DNA of 64,000 bases from assembly GCF_048565625.1 (NCBI RefSeq), contig NZ_JBLZUR010000002.1, forward strand, positions 620,001-684,000. The letters run 5' to 3'. The notes under the pieces are model-generated. The model had not been told where the DNA came from. It made no database searches and saw only the letters and a list, made by a program, of their open reading frames with translations. The position numbers were made by a program, and so were the translations under genes. The stretch comes from JBLZUR01 sp048565625. Its GTDB lineage: Bacteria; Pseudomonadota; Alphaproteobacteria; Sphingomonadales; Sphingomonadaceae. Of this stretch, positions 30,512 through 38,729 are shown one piece after another. Positions within the stretch are counted from its first letter, which is position 1. Each line of letters opens with the position of its first letter.

Positions 30512-31882
30512 ATGACGACGCGGACCGACACCAGCGCCAGCCCGGAGATCGAAGGTCGCGCCGACCTGATCTCGGTTTTCTCCAAGGGCGAGAAGCCGAA
30601 GGACCGCTGGCGGATCGGCACAGAGCATGAGAAGTTCGTTTATCGCAAGGAGGACCACCGCGCGCCGTCCTATGACGAGCCGGGCGGCATCCGCGACCTG
30701 CTCGCCGGCCTCACCGAATACGGTTGGACCCCGGTGGAGGAAGGCGGCCATGTCATCGCGCTCGCCGGCAAGGACGGCACGGTCAGCCTGGAACCGGCGG
30801 GGCAGCTGGAGCTGTCGGGCGCGCCACTGGAGAACCTGCACGAGACCTGCGCGGAGACCGGGCGGCATCTGGAGCAGGTGAAGGCGGTCGGCGACCGGCT
30901 CGGCCTCGGCTATCTCGGCGTCGGGCTGTGGCCGGACAAGACGCGCGACGAGCTGCCGATCATGCCGAAGGGGCGATATGCCATCATGCTGCGGCACATG
31001 CCCCGCGTGGGGACGATGGGCCTCGACATGATGCTGCGGACCTGCACCATTCAGGTCAATCTGGACTATGCGTCCGAAGCCGACATGGTGAAGAAGTTCC
31101 GCGTCGGCCTGGCGCTGCAGCCATTCGCCACGGCCCTGTTCGCAGCCTCTCCGTTCCTGGAGGGCAAGCCGAACGGGTTCCTGTCCTATCGCAGCCATAT
31201 CTGGACCGACACCGATCCGGGACGAACCGGCATGTTGCCCTTCGTGTTCGAGGGCGGGTTCGGCTACGAGCGCTATGCCGATTACGCGCTGGACGTGCCG
31301 ATGTACTTCGTCTTCCGCGACGGCAAGTATATCGACGCGGCGGGCCTCAGCTTCCGCGACTTCCTCGACGGCAAGCTTTCGGTGCTACCCGGCGAGCGGC
31401 CGACGATCGCCGACTGGACCGATCATCTGTCGACCGCCTTCCCCGAAGTGCGGCTGAAGAGCTTTCTGGAGATGCGCGGCGCGGATGGCGGGCCGTGGAA
31501 CCGGATTTGCGCGCTGCCGGCGATCTGGGTCGGCTTGCTCTACGATCAAGGCGCGCTGGACGCCGCCTGGGATCTGGTGAAGCACTGGACAATCGAAGAC
31601 CATCGCCGCATCCGCGCGGAGGTGCCGAAGCTCGGCCTCGCCGCCACCGGCCCGCGCGGCCGCGATTTCCGGACGCTCGGTGGGCTGGTGCTCGACATCG
31701 CCGAGGGTGGCCTGAAGGCGCGGGCGCGGTTCAACGGCGCCGGCGATGACGAGAGCGGATTCCTCCAGCCGCTCCGCGACATCATCGCACGGGGGAAGAC
31801 CCCGGCGGAGGTTCTGCTCGACCGCTACCACGGCGAATGGGGCGGCGACCTGTCGAAGATTTACGAGGCGAAGAGCTTCTAA
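30512..31882 (+). CDS. gshA: Glutamate-cysteine ligase
   Basis: This 456-residue enzyme makes gamma-glutamylcysteine from glutamate, cysteine and ATP, the first step of glutathione synthesis. It is of the alphaproteobacterial/plant type (GCS2): WRIGTEHEKFVYRKEDHRAP, VSLEPAGQLELSGAPLENLH, LPIMPKGRYAIMLRHMPRVG, MLRTCTIQVNLDYASEADMV and, at the end, GDLSKIYEAKSF. Length is as expected. It lies alone 57 bases after the phzF-like gene. Confidence 0.94.
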   Translation: MTTRTDTSASPEIEGRADLISVFSKGEKPKDRWRIGTEHEKFVYRKEDHRAPSYDEPGGIRDLLAGLTEYGWTPVEEGGHVIALAGKDGTVSLEPAGQLELSGAPLENLHETCAETGRHLEQVKAVGDRLGLGYLGVGLWPDKTRDELPIMPKGRYAIMLRHMPRVGTMGLDMMLRTCTIQVNLDYASEADMVKKFRVGLALQPFATALFAASPFLEGKPNGFLSYRSHIWTDTDPGRTGMLPFVFEGGFGYERYADYALDVPMYFVFRDGKYIDAAGLSFRDFLDGKLSVLPGERPTIADWTDHLSTAFPEVRLKSFLEMRGADGGPWNRICALPAIWVGLLYDQGALDAAWDLVKHWTIEDHRRIRAEVPKLGLAATGPRGRDFRTLGGLVLDIAEGGLKARARFNGAGDDESGFLQPLRDIIARGKTPAEVLLDRYHGEWGGDLSKIYEAKSF

Positions 31883-31909
31883 GCCGCGAGCGTGATTACG
31901 GCTGGCAGG

Positions 31910-32009
31910 CCGTTCGTCCTGAGCCCCTCGACTTCGCTCGGGACGGGCCTGTCGAAGGGTCGGGGAAGGCCGTTGCGCTGGCGCTTCGACAGGCTCAGCG
32001 CGAACGGGA
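31910..32009. repeat. Family B palindromic repeats downstream of gshA
   Basis: GTTCGTCCTGAGCCCCTCGA and CTTCGCTCGGGACGG are followed by CTTCGACAGGCTCAGCGCGA+ACGG, so several arms are arranged in tandem between the convergent ends of gshA and rpsI. Confidence 0.75.
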
Positions 32010-32063
32010 TTGGCCGCAGGCGGGCTGTTCGAACCGCTCTTCGCCTACGCACATCCGCGCAAC

Positions 32064-32093
32064 AAAAAAGGCGGGGATTGCGCCCCGCCTTTT
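32064..32093 (-). terminator. Terminator of rplM-rpsI
   Basis: AAAAGGCGGGG and CCCCGCCTTTT form an 11-pair stem around a six-base loop. Read on the minus strand it is followed by a T run (the A tract at 32064-32069), as expected at the end of the ribosomal operon. Confidence 0.88.
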
Positions 32094-32115
32094 CCGTTTT
32101 GAATTGTCGCGAAAC

Positions 32116-32667
32116 TTAGCGCTTCGAGAACTGGAAGCTGCGGCGGGCCTTGGCCTTGCCGTACTTCTTGCGCTCGACCGCGCGGCTGTCGCGGGTGAGG
32201 AAGCCGGCGGCCTTGACGGGGGCGCGCAGCACCGGCTCGTACTTGGTCAGCGCCTGGGCGATGCCGTGCTTCACCGCACCGGCCTGGCCCGAGAGGCCGC
32301 CGCCGGTGACGGTGGCGACGACGTCGTACTGGCCCTCGCGGCCGGCGACGCCGAAGGGCTGGTTGATGACGAGGCGCAGCGTCGGGCGGGCGAAGTAGAC
32401 CTCCTGATCGCGGCCGTTGATCGTGATCTTGCCGGTGCCGGGCTTCACCCAGACGCGGGCGACCGCGTCCTTGCGGCGACCGGTGGCATAGGCGCGGCCC
32501 TGGGCGTCGATGATCTGCTCGCGCAGGGGCATGGTGGAGACCGGGGCCTCATAGGCCGGGGCGTCGCTATAGGCGGCGCCCTCGGCGGCGGGGGCCTGCG
32601 CGGGGGCGGCCGGCTCCTGACCGGTCAGCGACGCGAGGTCGGAAAGGGACTGGCGGTTGTCGGACAT
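32116..32667 (-). CDS. rpsI: 30S ribosomal protein S9
   Basis: The conserved S9 domain occupies residues 58-183: GRAYATGRRKDAVARVWVKP, INGRDQEVYFARPTLRLVIN, GGGLSGQAGAVKHGIAQAL and the tail KKYGKAKARRSFQFSKR. It carries an N-terminal extension of about 55 Ala/Pro-rich residues, as common in sphingomonads. It immediately follows rplM (the two share one base). Confidence 0.97.
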   Translation of the reverse strand: MSDNRQSLSDLASLTGQEPAAPAQAPAAEGAAYSDAPAYEAPVSTMPLREQIIDAQGRAYATGRRKDAVARVWVKPGTGKITINGRDQEVYFARPTLRLVINQPFGVAGREGQYDVVATVTGGGLSGQAGAVKHGIAQALTKYEPVLRAPVKAAGFLTRDSRAVERKKYGKAKARRSFQFSKR

Positions 32668-33146
32668 TATGCGCCCACCTTGTTCTTGCGGTTCATGGCC
32701 GCGACATCGAGGACCTGCGGGTCCTGCGCGGCGTGCGGATGCTCGGTGCCCTTGAAGAGGCGGAGGTTGCGCATCTGCTGACGGCCGAGCGGGCCGCGCG
32801 GGATCATCCGCTCCACGGCCTTTTCGAGCACGCGCTCCGGAAAGCGGCCGTCAAGCACCTTGTCGGCGCGGACTTCCTTGATGCCGCCGGCATAGCCGGT
32901 GTGCTTGTAGTACATCTTCTGCGTCAGCTTGCGGCCGGTGAAGCGCACCTTGTCCGCGTTGATGACGATGACGTTGTCACCGCAATCGATGTGCGGGGTG
33001 AAGCTCGGCTTATGCTTGCCGCGCAGGATGTTGGCGATGATCGAGGCGACGCGGCCAACGACTAGACCATCGGCATCGATCAGATGCCATTTCTTCTCGA
33101 CCGTCGACGGCGTGGCCGACTTGGTCGTCTTCATCAGCGCCTTCAT
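32667..33146 (-). CDS. rplM: 50S ribosomal protein L13
   Basis: This 159-residue L13 has WHLIDADGLVVGRVASIIAN, GKHKPSFTPHIDCGDNVIVI, KMYYKHTGYAGGIKEVRADK and VERMIPRGPLGRQQMRNLRL. AAAGAGG lies before the ATG at 33146. It is the first gene of the rplM-rpsI operon. Confidence 0.97.
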   Translation of the reverse strand: MKALMKTTKSATPSTVEKKWHLIDADGLVVGRVASIIANILRGKHKPSFTPHIDCGDNVIVINADKVRFTGRKLTQKMYYKHTGYAGGIKEVRADKVLDGRFPERVLEKAVERMIPRGPLGRQQMRNLRLFKGTEHPHAAQDPQVLDVAAMNRKNKVGA

Positions 33147-33247
33147 GGGTGCCTCTTTGTGAATAACGAAAGCGCGCCGCCCGTTGCGGGACGGCGCTGA
33201 CGGAGGCGCTAATGGGGGAAAGGGGTTGCGCCGTCAAGAAAAAGCGT

Positions 33248-33265
33248 GAGGTATCATGATACCTC
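33248..33265. promoter_or_regulatory. Perfect 18-base palindrome upstream of rplM
   Basis: GAGGTATCATGATACCTC is a perfect two-fold palindrome without spacer. It lies about 100 bases before rplM and just 3' of the orphan gene at 33363. No T run follows, so an operator site is more likely than a terminator. Confidence 0.45.
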
Positions 33266-33362
33266 GTCGAGCGCGGTGGTCATGGCATCGCTGGTCACGG
33301 GGGCCGGTCCATCAGCCTGACGGTAACCTTTTGACCGCCTTGCGGCCGACGAGTCGAGAAGA

Positions 33363-34307
33363 CTACGATCCGTCCGTATAAACCTTTGTCATGTAGTATA
33401 TGCTAGGGACATAATCGCCGTCATTGTCGAGAACGGAAGTGACCAGCACATCGGCGCGCACAGACTCTCTTGTAAAAAGGTCGTCTGGCCGGATGTCGGG
33501 TGCGAGATGAAGCGGCTTACGATCATGTGAGATTTCGGCGATCGTTGCTGCCCAATCCTTCGGACGAGTCTTGTCATGACGAAGGAAGGATACAATCACG
33601 CCTTCATACAGGGCCGTTTCTACAGGAGGCTGATACTGAGCGATATCTACCTCACTAGGAATGGCTGAGATTGCGCTCTGCCGTATTCCCTCACCGCTGG
33701 GCAGAGTAATCGCCGTTGCGTTATGGCGACGTGCTGGTGCAAGAAAGTCCATCGACGCCTTACTGACACTCACCTGACGCTTTCCAAGAACCGTTGATAG
33801 CGCCTCTGCAAGCTGCTCAGTTGGAATTGAGAGATGATTGGCCGCTTCATTCGTCAATCTACGACGCTCTTCCGCTAGGGCTTCTTCCTTCGCCTCCAGG
33901 CGTTTGCGCTCGCCATCATCCTTCATGCGCTTAAGCCGTTTTACGAGTCTCTCTGCACCCCACATGCTAACCAACAGCATGATTAGAGAGACAAAGCTGT
34001 CATAACTGTCGGGGACATTATACCCGAAGATAAGTTGTATGATATCGGCAGGCATGTCTTCCGTTAGCCCTGGCGACAATGCAGCGATGACGATGCCCTC
34101 AAGCCGGTGGCGCATCGGACTGTTTTGGACGATCTCACGAACGATGATCTCGGCGCGTTCGACCTCGAGTTCAGGAAAGCATTCCTCCAGAACGAACAAC
34201 GCCTCGCGAAAGAGCTTCTCTTGAGCAGTGAGCGACTTAGCGACCTCGGTGACCGTCGCTCGACCGTCGAACTCATAGGTGATCTGATGCCCGACACGCC
34301 GATCCAT
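33363..34307 (-). CDS. Orphan membrane-associated protein, unknown function
   Basis: This 314-residue protein is of no recognised family. Residues 1-95 form a soluble domain rich in acidic residues (VLEECFPELEVERAEIIVRE). One hydrophobic helix lies near residues 103-120 (SFVSLIMLLVSMWG), followed by a charged coiled coil (KRLKRMKDDGERKRLEAKEE) and a C-terminal domain with WAATIAEISHDRKPLHLAPD. The gene and its flanks (about 33.4-34.5 kb) are visibly less GC-rich than the surroundings; for example, bases 33961-34020 contain 26 G/C of 60. That suggests transfer from another source. The 183 bases upstream of the start hold no further gene. Not matched to a known defence or toxin family. Confidence 0.75.
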   Translation of the reverse strand: MDRRVGHQITYEFDGRATVTEVAKSLTAQEKLFREALFVLEECFPELEVERAEIIVREIVQNSPMRHRLEGIVIAALSPGLTEDMPADIIQLIFGYNVPDSYDSFVSLIMLLVSMWGAERLVKRLKRMKDDGERKRLEAKEEALAEERRRLTNEAANHLSIPTEQLAEALSTVLGKRQVSVSKASMDFLAPARRHNATAITLPSGEGIRQSAISAIPSEVDIAQYQPPVETALYEGVIVSFLRHDKTRPKDWAATIAEISHDRKPLHLAPDIRPDDLFTRESVRADVLVTSVLDNDGDYVPSIYYMTKVYTDGS

Positions 34308-34490
34308 TTACGCTCCCACTCGACTTTTATAAGAGCGTAAGCTTGGCGAGGGAGGCGTGTCAAAGGTAGCCTTATCCGAAAAAATAATGTCATGCTGTCC
34401 AAGCAGACGTGGACCCAATCGGGTACTAAGAAGCGAGGTTTGTAGGGGAAGCGTTTTCCGCAGATTGATCCTCGTTAGTCGAAGCGGGCC

Positions 34491-35609
34491 TCACACAGTT
34501 TTGCAGTACCGCGCCCTGAACCCATCCGCGAACGCCTTCAGCCGCCCCTCCGCGATTGCCTCCCGCAATCCCCCCATCAGGCGCTGGTAGAACCACAGAT
34601 TGTGTTCCGTCATCAGCATCGCGCCTAGCATTTCGCCGGAGCGGACGAGGTGGTGGAGGTAGGCTTTGGTCCAGTTCGCGGTCGGGCTTTCGGGGTCGAG
34701 GGGGGTCTGGTCCTCGGCATATTTCGCGTTGCGGATGTTGAGGGGGCCGTCCCAGGTAAAGGCCTGGCCGTTGCGGCCGGAGCGGGTGGGGAGGACGCAG
34801 TCGAACATGTCGATGCCGCGCTCCACCGCGCCGACGATGTCGTCGGGTTTGCCGACGCCCATAAGGTAGCGGGGCCTCGTCGCGTCGAGCTGGCCGGGGG
34901 CGTAGTCGAGGCAGGCGAACATCGCCTCCTGCCCCTCACCCACGGCGAGGCCGCCGACCGCATAGCCGTCGAAGCCGATGTCGAGGAGGGCGTCGGCCGA
35001 GGCCTTGCGCAGGCCCTCGTCAAGCGCGCCCTGCTGGATGCCGAACTGGGCGGCGGCCTCGCTATGCGGGTCGGAGAGGAAGGCGTCGCGGGAGCGTTTG
35101 GCCCAGCGCATCGAGCGTTCCATCGCGGCGGCCTGCACCTCGCGCGTGGAGGTGGTGGGGACCAGTTCGTCAAAGGCCATGATGATGTCGGAGCCGAGCA
35201 GGCGCTGGATCTCGGTCGAGCGCTCGGGGCTGATCATGTGGCGGGAGCCGTCGAGATGGCTGGCGAAGGCGACGCCCTCCTCCGACCGCTTCGTGAGGGC
35301 GGAGAGGCTCATCACCTGATATCCGCCGCTGTCGGTGAGGATCGGCCGGTCCCAGCCCATGAAGGCGTGCAGCCCGCCGAGGCGGCGGACCCGCTCCGCG
35401 CCGGGGCGGAGCATCAGGTGATAGGTGTTGCCGAGGATGATGTCGGCACCGGTCGCGCGGACGTCCGCCGGCTTCATCGCCTTGACTGTGGCGGCGGTGC
35501 CGACGGGCATGAAGGCGGGAGTGCGGATCTCGCCCCGGCGCATCGCGATCATGCCGGTGCGCGCGCGGCCGTCCGTCGCGGCGATGGTGAACTGGAACCG
35601 AGGAGGCAT
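34491..35609 (-). CDS. tgt: tRNA guanine(34) transglycosylase
   Basis: This 372-residue enzyme exchanges guanine-34 of GUN-anticodon tRNAs for preQ1 on the way to queuosine. Catalytic and binding motifs are present: TDSGGYQVMSLS, DIIMAFDELVPT, YAVGGLAVGEGQE, DMFDCVLPTRSGRNGQAFTW. The usual zinc site is not. Where Zymomonas-type enzymes have ECHCAVCQKWSRAYIHHL, this one has DPESPTANWTKAYLHHL, three residues shorter with no Cys; only the distal His (TEHNLWFY) remains. Otherwise the C-terminus aligns well. queF, from the same pathway, lies 2.5 kb away. Confidence 0.94.
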   Translation of the reverse strand: MPPRFQFTIAATDGRARTGMIAMRRGEIRTPAFMPVGTAATVKAMKPADVRATGADIILGNTYHLMLRPGAERVRRLGGLHAFMGWDRPILTDSGGYQVMSLSALTKRSEEGVAFASHLDGSRHMISPERSTEIQRLLGSDIIMAFDELVPTTSTREVQAAAMERSMRWAKRSRDAFLSDPHSEAAAQFGIQQGALDEGLRKASADALLDIGFDGYAVGGLAVGEGQEAMFACLDYAPGQLDATRPRYLMGVGKPDDIVGAVERGIDMFDCVLPTRSGRNGQAFTWDGPLNIRNAKYAEDQTPLDPESPTANWTKAYLHHLVRSGEMLGAMLMTEHNLWFYQRLMGGLREAIAEGRLKAFADGFRARYCKTV

Positions 35610-35664
35610 GGCGGGGGATTAGCGTGGGCGGGAGAAGGCGTCCATCTGATGAGTTCCCGAGCAG

Positions 35665-35742
35665 CGTCATGCCAGCGCAGGCTGGCATCGCTCGGGCCGG
35701 GGCGTGCCGTTCATCGCGATCCCAGCCTTCGCTGGGATGACG
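35665..35742. repeat. REPIN-like element (family A), copy 3
   Basis: GTCATGCCAGCGCAGGCTGG and CCCAGCCTTCGCTGGGATGA arms enclose a spacer of about 30 bases that diverges from the copies beside the GIY-YIG gene. It lies upstream of tgt. Confidence 0.85.
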
Positions 35743-35778
35743 TGAGAGGTTCTGTCGAAGCGAGGAATCCAACCACTC

Positions 35779-35851
35779 CCGTTCGCACTGAGCTTGTCGA
35801 AGTGCTGGAGCGACGGTTGCGTTGGCGCTTCGACAGGCTCAGCGCGAACGG
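35779..35851. repeat. Family B palindromic repeat
   Basis: CCGTTCGCACTGAGCTTGTC+GAAG and CTTCGACAGGCTCAGCGCGA+ACGG face each other. Together with the neighbouring family A copy it fills the roughly 300 bases between tgt and the porin gene. Confidence 0.85.
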
Positions 35852-35863
35852 GGGGAGTTAAAC

Positions 35864-35895
35864 GAAAAGGCGGCAGAGCGTTGGCTCCGCCGCCT
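35864..35895 (-). terminator. Terminator of the torF-like porin gene
   Basis: AGGCGGCAGAGC and GCTCCGCCGCCT pair over 12 positions with one mismatch. On the minus strand a short T run follows the stem. Confidence 0.75.
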
Positions 35896-35917
35896 CCTTG
35901 TGCAACTCAGGCCCGGA

Positions 35918-36718
35918 TCAGAACGCGAAGGTGACCGAACCCAGGATGGTCGGATCGACCAGATCGTAGCCGTTCTTGGCATAGCCCGGCGCGGTGTCGA
36001 GGCCGGGGAAGAACAGGTAGGGGCTGCTCTTCTTGAAGTCGGTGTCGACGTAGGAGACGCCGAAGGTGACGTTCTTGTAGGTGTAAGAACCGGTGATGTT
36101 CCAGTCGAAATAGTCCTTCTGACCCAAGGTCAGGGCGCTGCGGCCGTGGCTGTAGCCGAGATGGCCGGAGATGCCGATCGGCGTGCCGGGGATCGTCGTC
36201 GACAGCTCGCCATAGACGTAGAGGTTGTCCTCGCGGCTGGCATAGCCGTCCAGGCTCAGCGCGTTCTGCTTCGGTGCGTAGGCGGCACCGAGCTTACCGG
36301 TGACCGGGCCATAGGTGTACTTGACGCTGGCATAGGGCTCGAAAAAGTCGCTGCGGATGCCGGGGGCGGCGGAGGCGTAGAGGTAATAAAGCACGCCGCC
36401 GTCGAGGGTGAAGCCGTCGACCGTCTTGGAATAGCCGAGGATCAGGTCGACCTCCGCATCGGCATCCAGATAGACGTAATCGTCGATCGAGGAGCCCCAG
36501 AAGCTGGCGTAGAAGCCGCTTTCATGCGCGATGGTGGCACCGGCCTGCACCGCCAGCTTCTCGTTGGTCTGCGAGATGCCGCGGAAGCGGTAGTCGGTGG
36601 TGAGCGCGGCGGTGCCGGTGATGGTGAAGGGTGCGGCGGGCTCGGCATCCTGCGCGAAGGCGGGCGTGGCGAGCACGACCAGAGACAGCGCCGAAGCGGC
36701 GATCAGCGAATTGCGCAT
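35918..36718 (-). CDS. TorF family putative porin
   Basis: This 266-residue outer membrane protein has a signal peptide (LSLVVLATPAFAQD), the typical opening ITGTAALTTDYRFRGISQTN, alternating beta-strand patterns (FYASFWGSSIDDYVYLDADA, EVDLILGYSKTVDGFTLDGG), and terminal Phe (GSVTFAF), as required for barrel assembly. Members of this family (first described as TIGR02001) are thought to be channels with unknown substrate. The gene is monocistronic with its own terminator. Confidence 0.92.
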   Translation of the reverse strand: MRNSLIAASALSLVVLATPAFAQDAEPAAPFTITGTAALTTDYRFRGISQTNEKLAVQAGATIAHESGFYASFWGSSIDDYVYLDADAEVDLILGYSKTVDGFTLDGGVLYYLYASAAPGIRSDFFEPYASVKYTYGPVTGKLGAAYAPKQNALSLDGYASREDNLYVYGELSTTIPGTPIGISGHLGYSHGRSALTLGQKDYFDWNITGSYTYKNVTFGVSYVDTDFKKSSPYLFFPGLDTAPGYAKNGYDLVDPTILGSVTFAF

Positions 36719-36906
36719 GTAATTCTCCCTAGAAACCAGAAGTCTTCGGTTTCCATCCCGCGGCGGGGCTGTGCCGGTGTGTCATGCGTCTTCGCGCAGA
36801 CCCCAGCTTGCCGCCCCGGGTGAGAGCATTAAGCGCTGTGCCCTGCTGCACAATTCCAAATCATGTCTGACAGCGCTGGTGCGTTAACAATGTGTCTGTA
36901 ATGTTG

Positions 36907-38103
36907 CTACTCTGCAACATGTCTGAAGCGGGCGAGCGCCTGGGCGAGATCGGCGATGAGGTCGTCGGGGTCTTCGAGGCCGATGTGCAGGCGAACGAGG
37001 TTCTGCTCCTGCGGCCACGGGGTCGCGCGGCGACGGGGATCGACCGGCAGCTTGAGGCTTTCGTAACCTCCCCAGGAGAAGCCGAGCCCGAAGAGGTCGA
37101 GCGCGTCCACGAAGGCGACGCGCGCCTCGTCCCCGCCGCCGGCGAGCGCGATCGAGAACAGGCCGGAGGCGCCGTTGAAGTCGCGCGCCCAGGGTTCGTG
37201 GCCGGGGCAGCCGGGGAGGGCAGGGTGGAGGACAGCCGCGACCTCCGGCTGTTCGGCGAGCCAGCGGGCCACCTTGATGCCGTTCTCCTCATGCGCCTTC
37301 AGCCGGATGCCGAGTGTGCGGAGGCCCCGGCTGGCCAGATAGGCATCGTCCGGGGCGACATGCTGGCCGTAGAGGCGGGTGGTGCGGCGGAGTTGCTCCC
37401 AGACGGGCGGCGCGGCGGTCACCGCGCCGATCATCGCATCCGAATGGCCGACGATATACTTGGTCGCGGCCAGGATCGTCAGGTCGACGCCATTCGCGAT
37501 TGCGGGGAAGAGGAGCGGCGTCGCCCAGGTGTTGTCGAGGAGGGTGACGACGCCTCGTTCCTTCGCGGCGGCGCAGATGGCGGGGACATCCTGCACCTCG
37601 AAGGTCAGGCTGCCGGGGCTTTCCATGAAGATGGCGCGGGTGGCGGGGCCGATCAGGTCGGCGATGCCCTCGCCGATCAGCGGATCGTAATAGCGGGTGG
37701 TGATGCCCATCGGCTTCAGCACGTTGTCGCAGAACACCGGTGTCGGCTCATAGGCGCTGTCGACCATCAGCAGCTCGTCTCCCGGCTTGAGGATCGAGAG
37801 GAGCGCGGTTGCGACCGCCGCCACGCCAGAGGGGTAGAGCATGGTGCCGGCGGCCCCGGGCTCCAGCTCGGTCAGGGCCTCGGCCAGCGACCATTGGGTC
37901 GGCGTGCCGCGGCGGCCATAGTAGAGCGTGTCGTCGGGGTTGGCGACGGCGTGACGGAGGTCGGCCACCGTGTCGAACAGGATCGTCGATGCGCGCCAGA
38001 CGGGCGGGTTGACGATGCCGTTGGTCCATTCCTTGCGCCGTCCCGCGTTGGCGAGGCGGGTGGCGATACGGTGGGTGTCGGATTTCTTCATGCGCATACG
38101 CAT
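36907..38103 (-). CDS. metC: Cystathionine beta-lyase
   Basis: This PLP enzyme of the Cys/Met metabolism family (398 residues) has YGRRGTPTQWSLAEALTELE, YPSGVAAVATALL, LLDNTWATPLLFPAIANGVD and the PLP-binding lysine in TKYIVGHSDAMIGAV, followed by SWGGYESLKLPV, all typical of MetC. The product would cleave cystathionine to homocysteine for methionine synthesis. Three in-frame ATG codons (38103, 38097, 38091) lie at the 5' end, none with a strong ribosome site. It is divergent from queF, 70 bases away. Confidence 0.88.
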   Translation of the reverse strand: MRMRMKKSDTHRIATRLANAGRRKEWTNGIVNPPVWRASTILFDTVADLRHAVANPDDTLYYGRRGTPTQWSLAEALTELEPGAAGTMLYPSGVAAVATALLSILKPGDELLMVDSAYEPTPVFCDNVLKPMGITTRYYDPLIGEGIADLIGPATRAIFMESPGSLTFEVQDVPAICAAAKERGVVTLLDNTWATPLLFPAIANGVDLTILAATKYIVGHSDAMIGAVTAAPPVWEQLRRTTRLYGQHVAPDDAYLASRGLRTLGIRLKAHEENGIKVARWLAEQPEVAAVLHPALPGCPGHEPWARDFNGASGLFSIALAGGGDEARVAFVDALDLFGLGFSWGGYESLKLPVDPRRRATPWPQEQNLVRLHIGLEDPDDLIADLAQALARFRHVAE

Positions 38104-38173
38104 AGAAGAAGGCCTCTGATATTGTCACATCGTCCGGTGGCGTTTGCGGTGAGACACTCCTATCTGCGCCGCC

Positions 38174-38620
38174 ATGAACCCGCTCCATCTTGGCCAGACC
38201 AGTGCCCTTCCGGTGTCACCGGAAGCGGCGGTGCTCGACTACGTGCCCAATCCGCGCACCGGCAGACCCTATCTCGTGCGCTTCACCGCGCCCGAGTTCA
38301 CTTCGCTCTGCCCGGTCACCGGCCAGCCGGATTTCGCGCATCTCGTCATCGACTATGCGCCCGGCGAGACGATCGTGGAGTCGAAGTCGCTGAAGCTGTT
38401 CCTCGGCGCGTTCCGCAACCATGCGGCGTTCCATGAGGATTGCACCGTCGGGATCGCCGAGCGGCTGGTGGCGGAGATGATGCCGGTTTGGCTGCGCATC
38501 GGCGGGTACTGGTATCCGCGCGGGGGCATTCCGATCGACGTGTTCTGGCAATCGGGGGAGCCGCCGGCGGGCCTGTGGGTGCCGGCGCAGGACGTGCCGG
38601 GGTATCGCGGGCGGGGGTGA
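38174..38620 (+). CDS. queF: NADPH-dependent 7-cyano-7-deazaguanine reductase
   Basis: This 148-residue unimodular QueF reduces preQ0 to preQ1 in queuosine synthesis. The nucleophilic Cys is in FTSLCPVTGQPDFAHLVIDY, the NADPH motif in ESKSLKLFLGAFRNHAAFHE, and the conserved RGGIPIDVFWQSGEPP comes near the end. Its product is the substrate of tgt, encoded nearby. Confidence 0.95.
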   Translation: MNPLHLGQTSALPVSPEAAVLDYVPNPRTGRPYLVRFTAPEFTSLCPVTGQPDFAHLVIDYAPGETIVESKSLKLFLGAFRNHAAFHEDCTVGIAERLVAEMMPVWLRIGGYWYPRGGIPIDVFWQSGEPPAGLWVPAQDVPGYRGRG

Positions 38621-38637
38621 GCTCTCGATCGAGTAAA

Positions 38638-38722
38638 CCCGTTCGTGCTGAGCGAAGTCGAAGCACGGGTTACGAAAGTGTCGCTTGTTGCCCGCCCTTC
38701 GACTTCGCTCAGGGCGAACGGG
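38638..38722. repeat. Family B palindromic repeat
   Basis: CCCGTTCGTGCTGAGCGAAG+TCGAAG and its inverse CTTCGACTTCGCTCAGGGCG+AACGGG form long arms between the convergent ends of queF and cysS, where it may act as a transcription barrier. Confidence 0.82.
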
Positions 38723-38729
38723 TCTCTTG

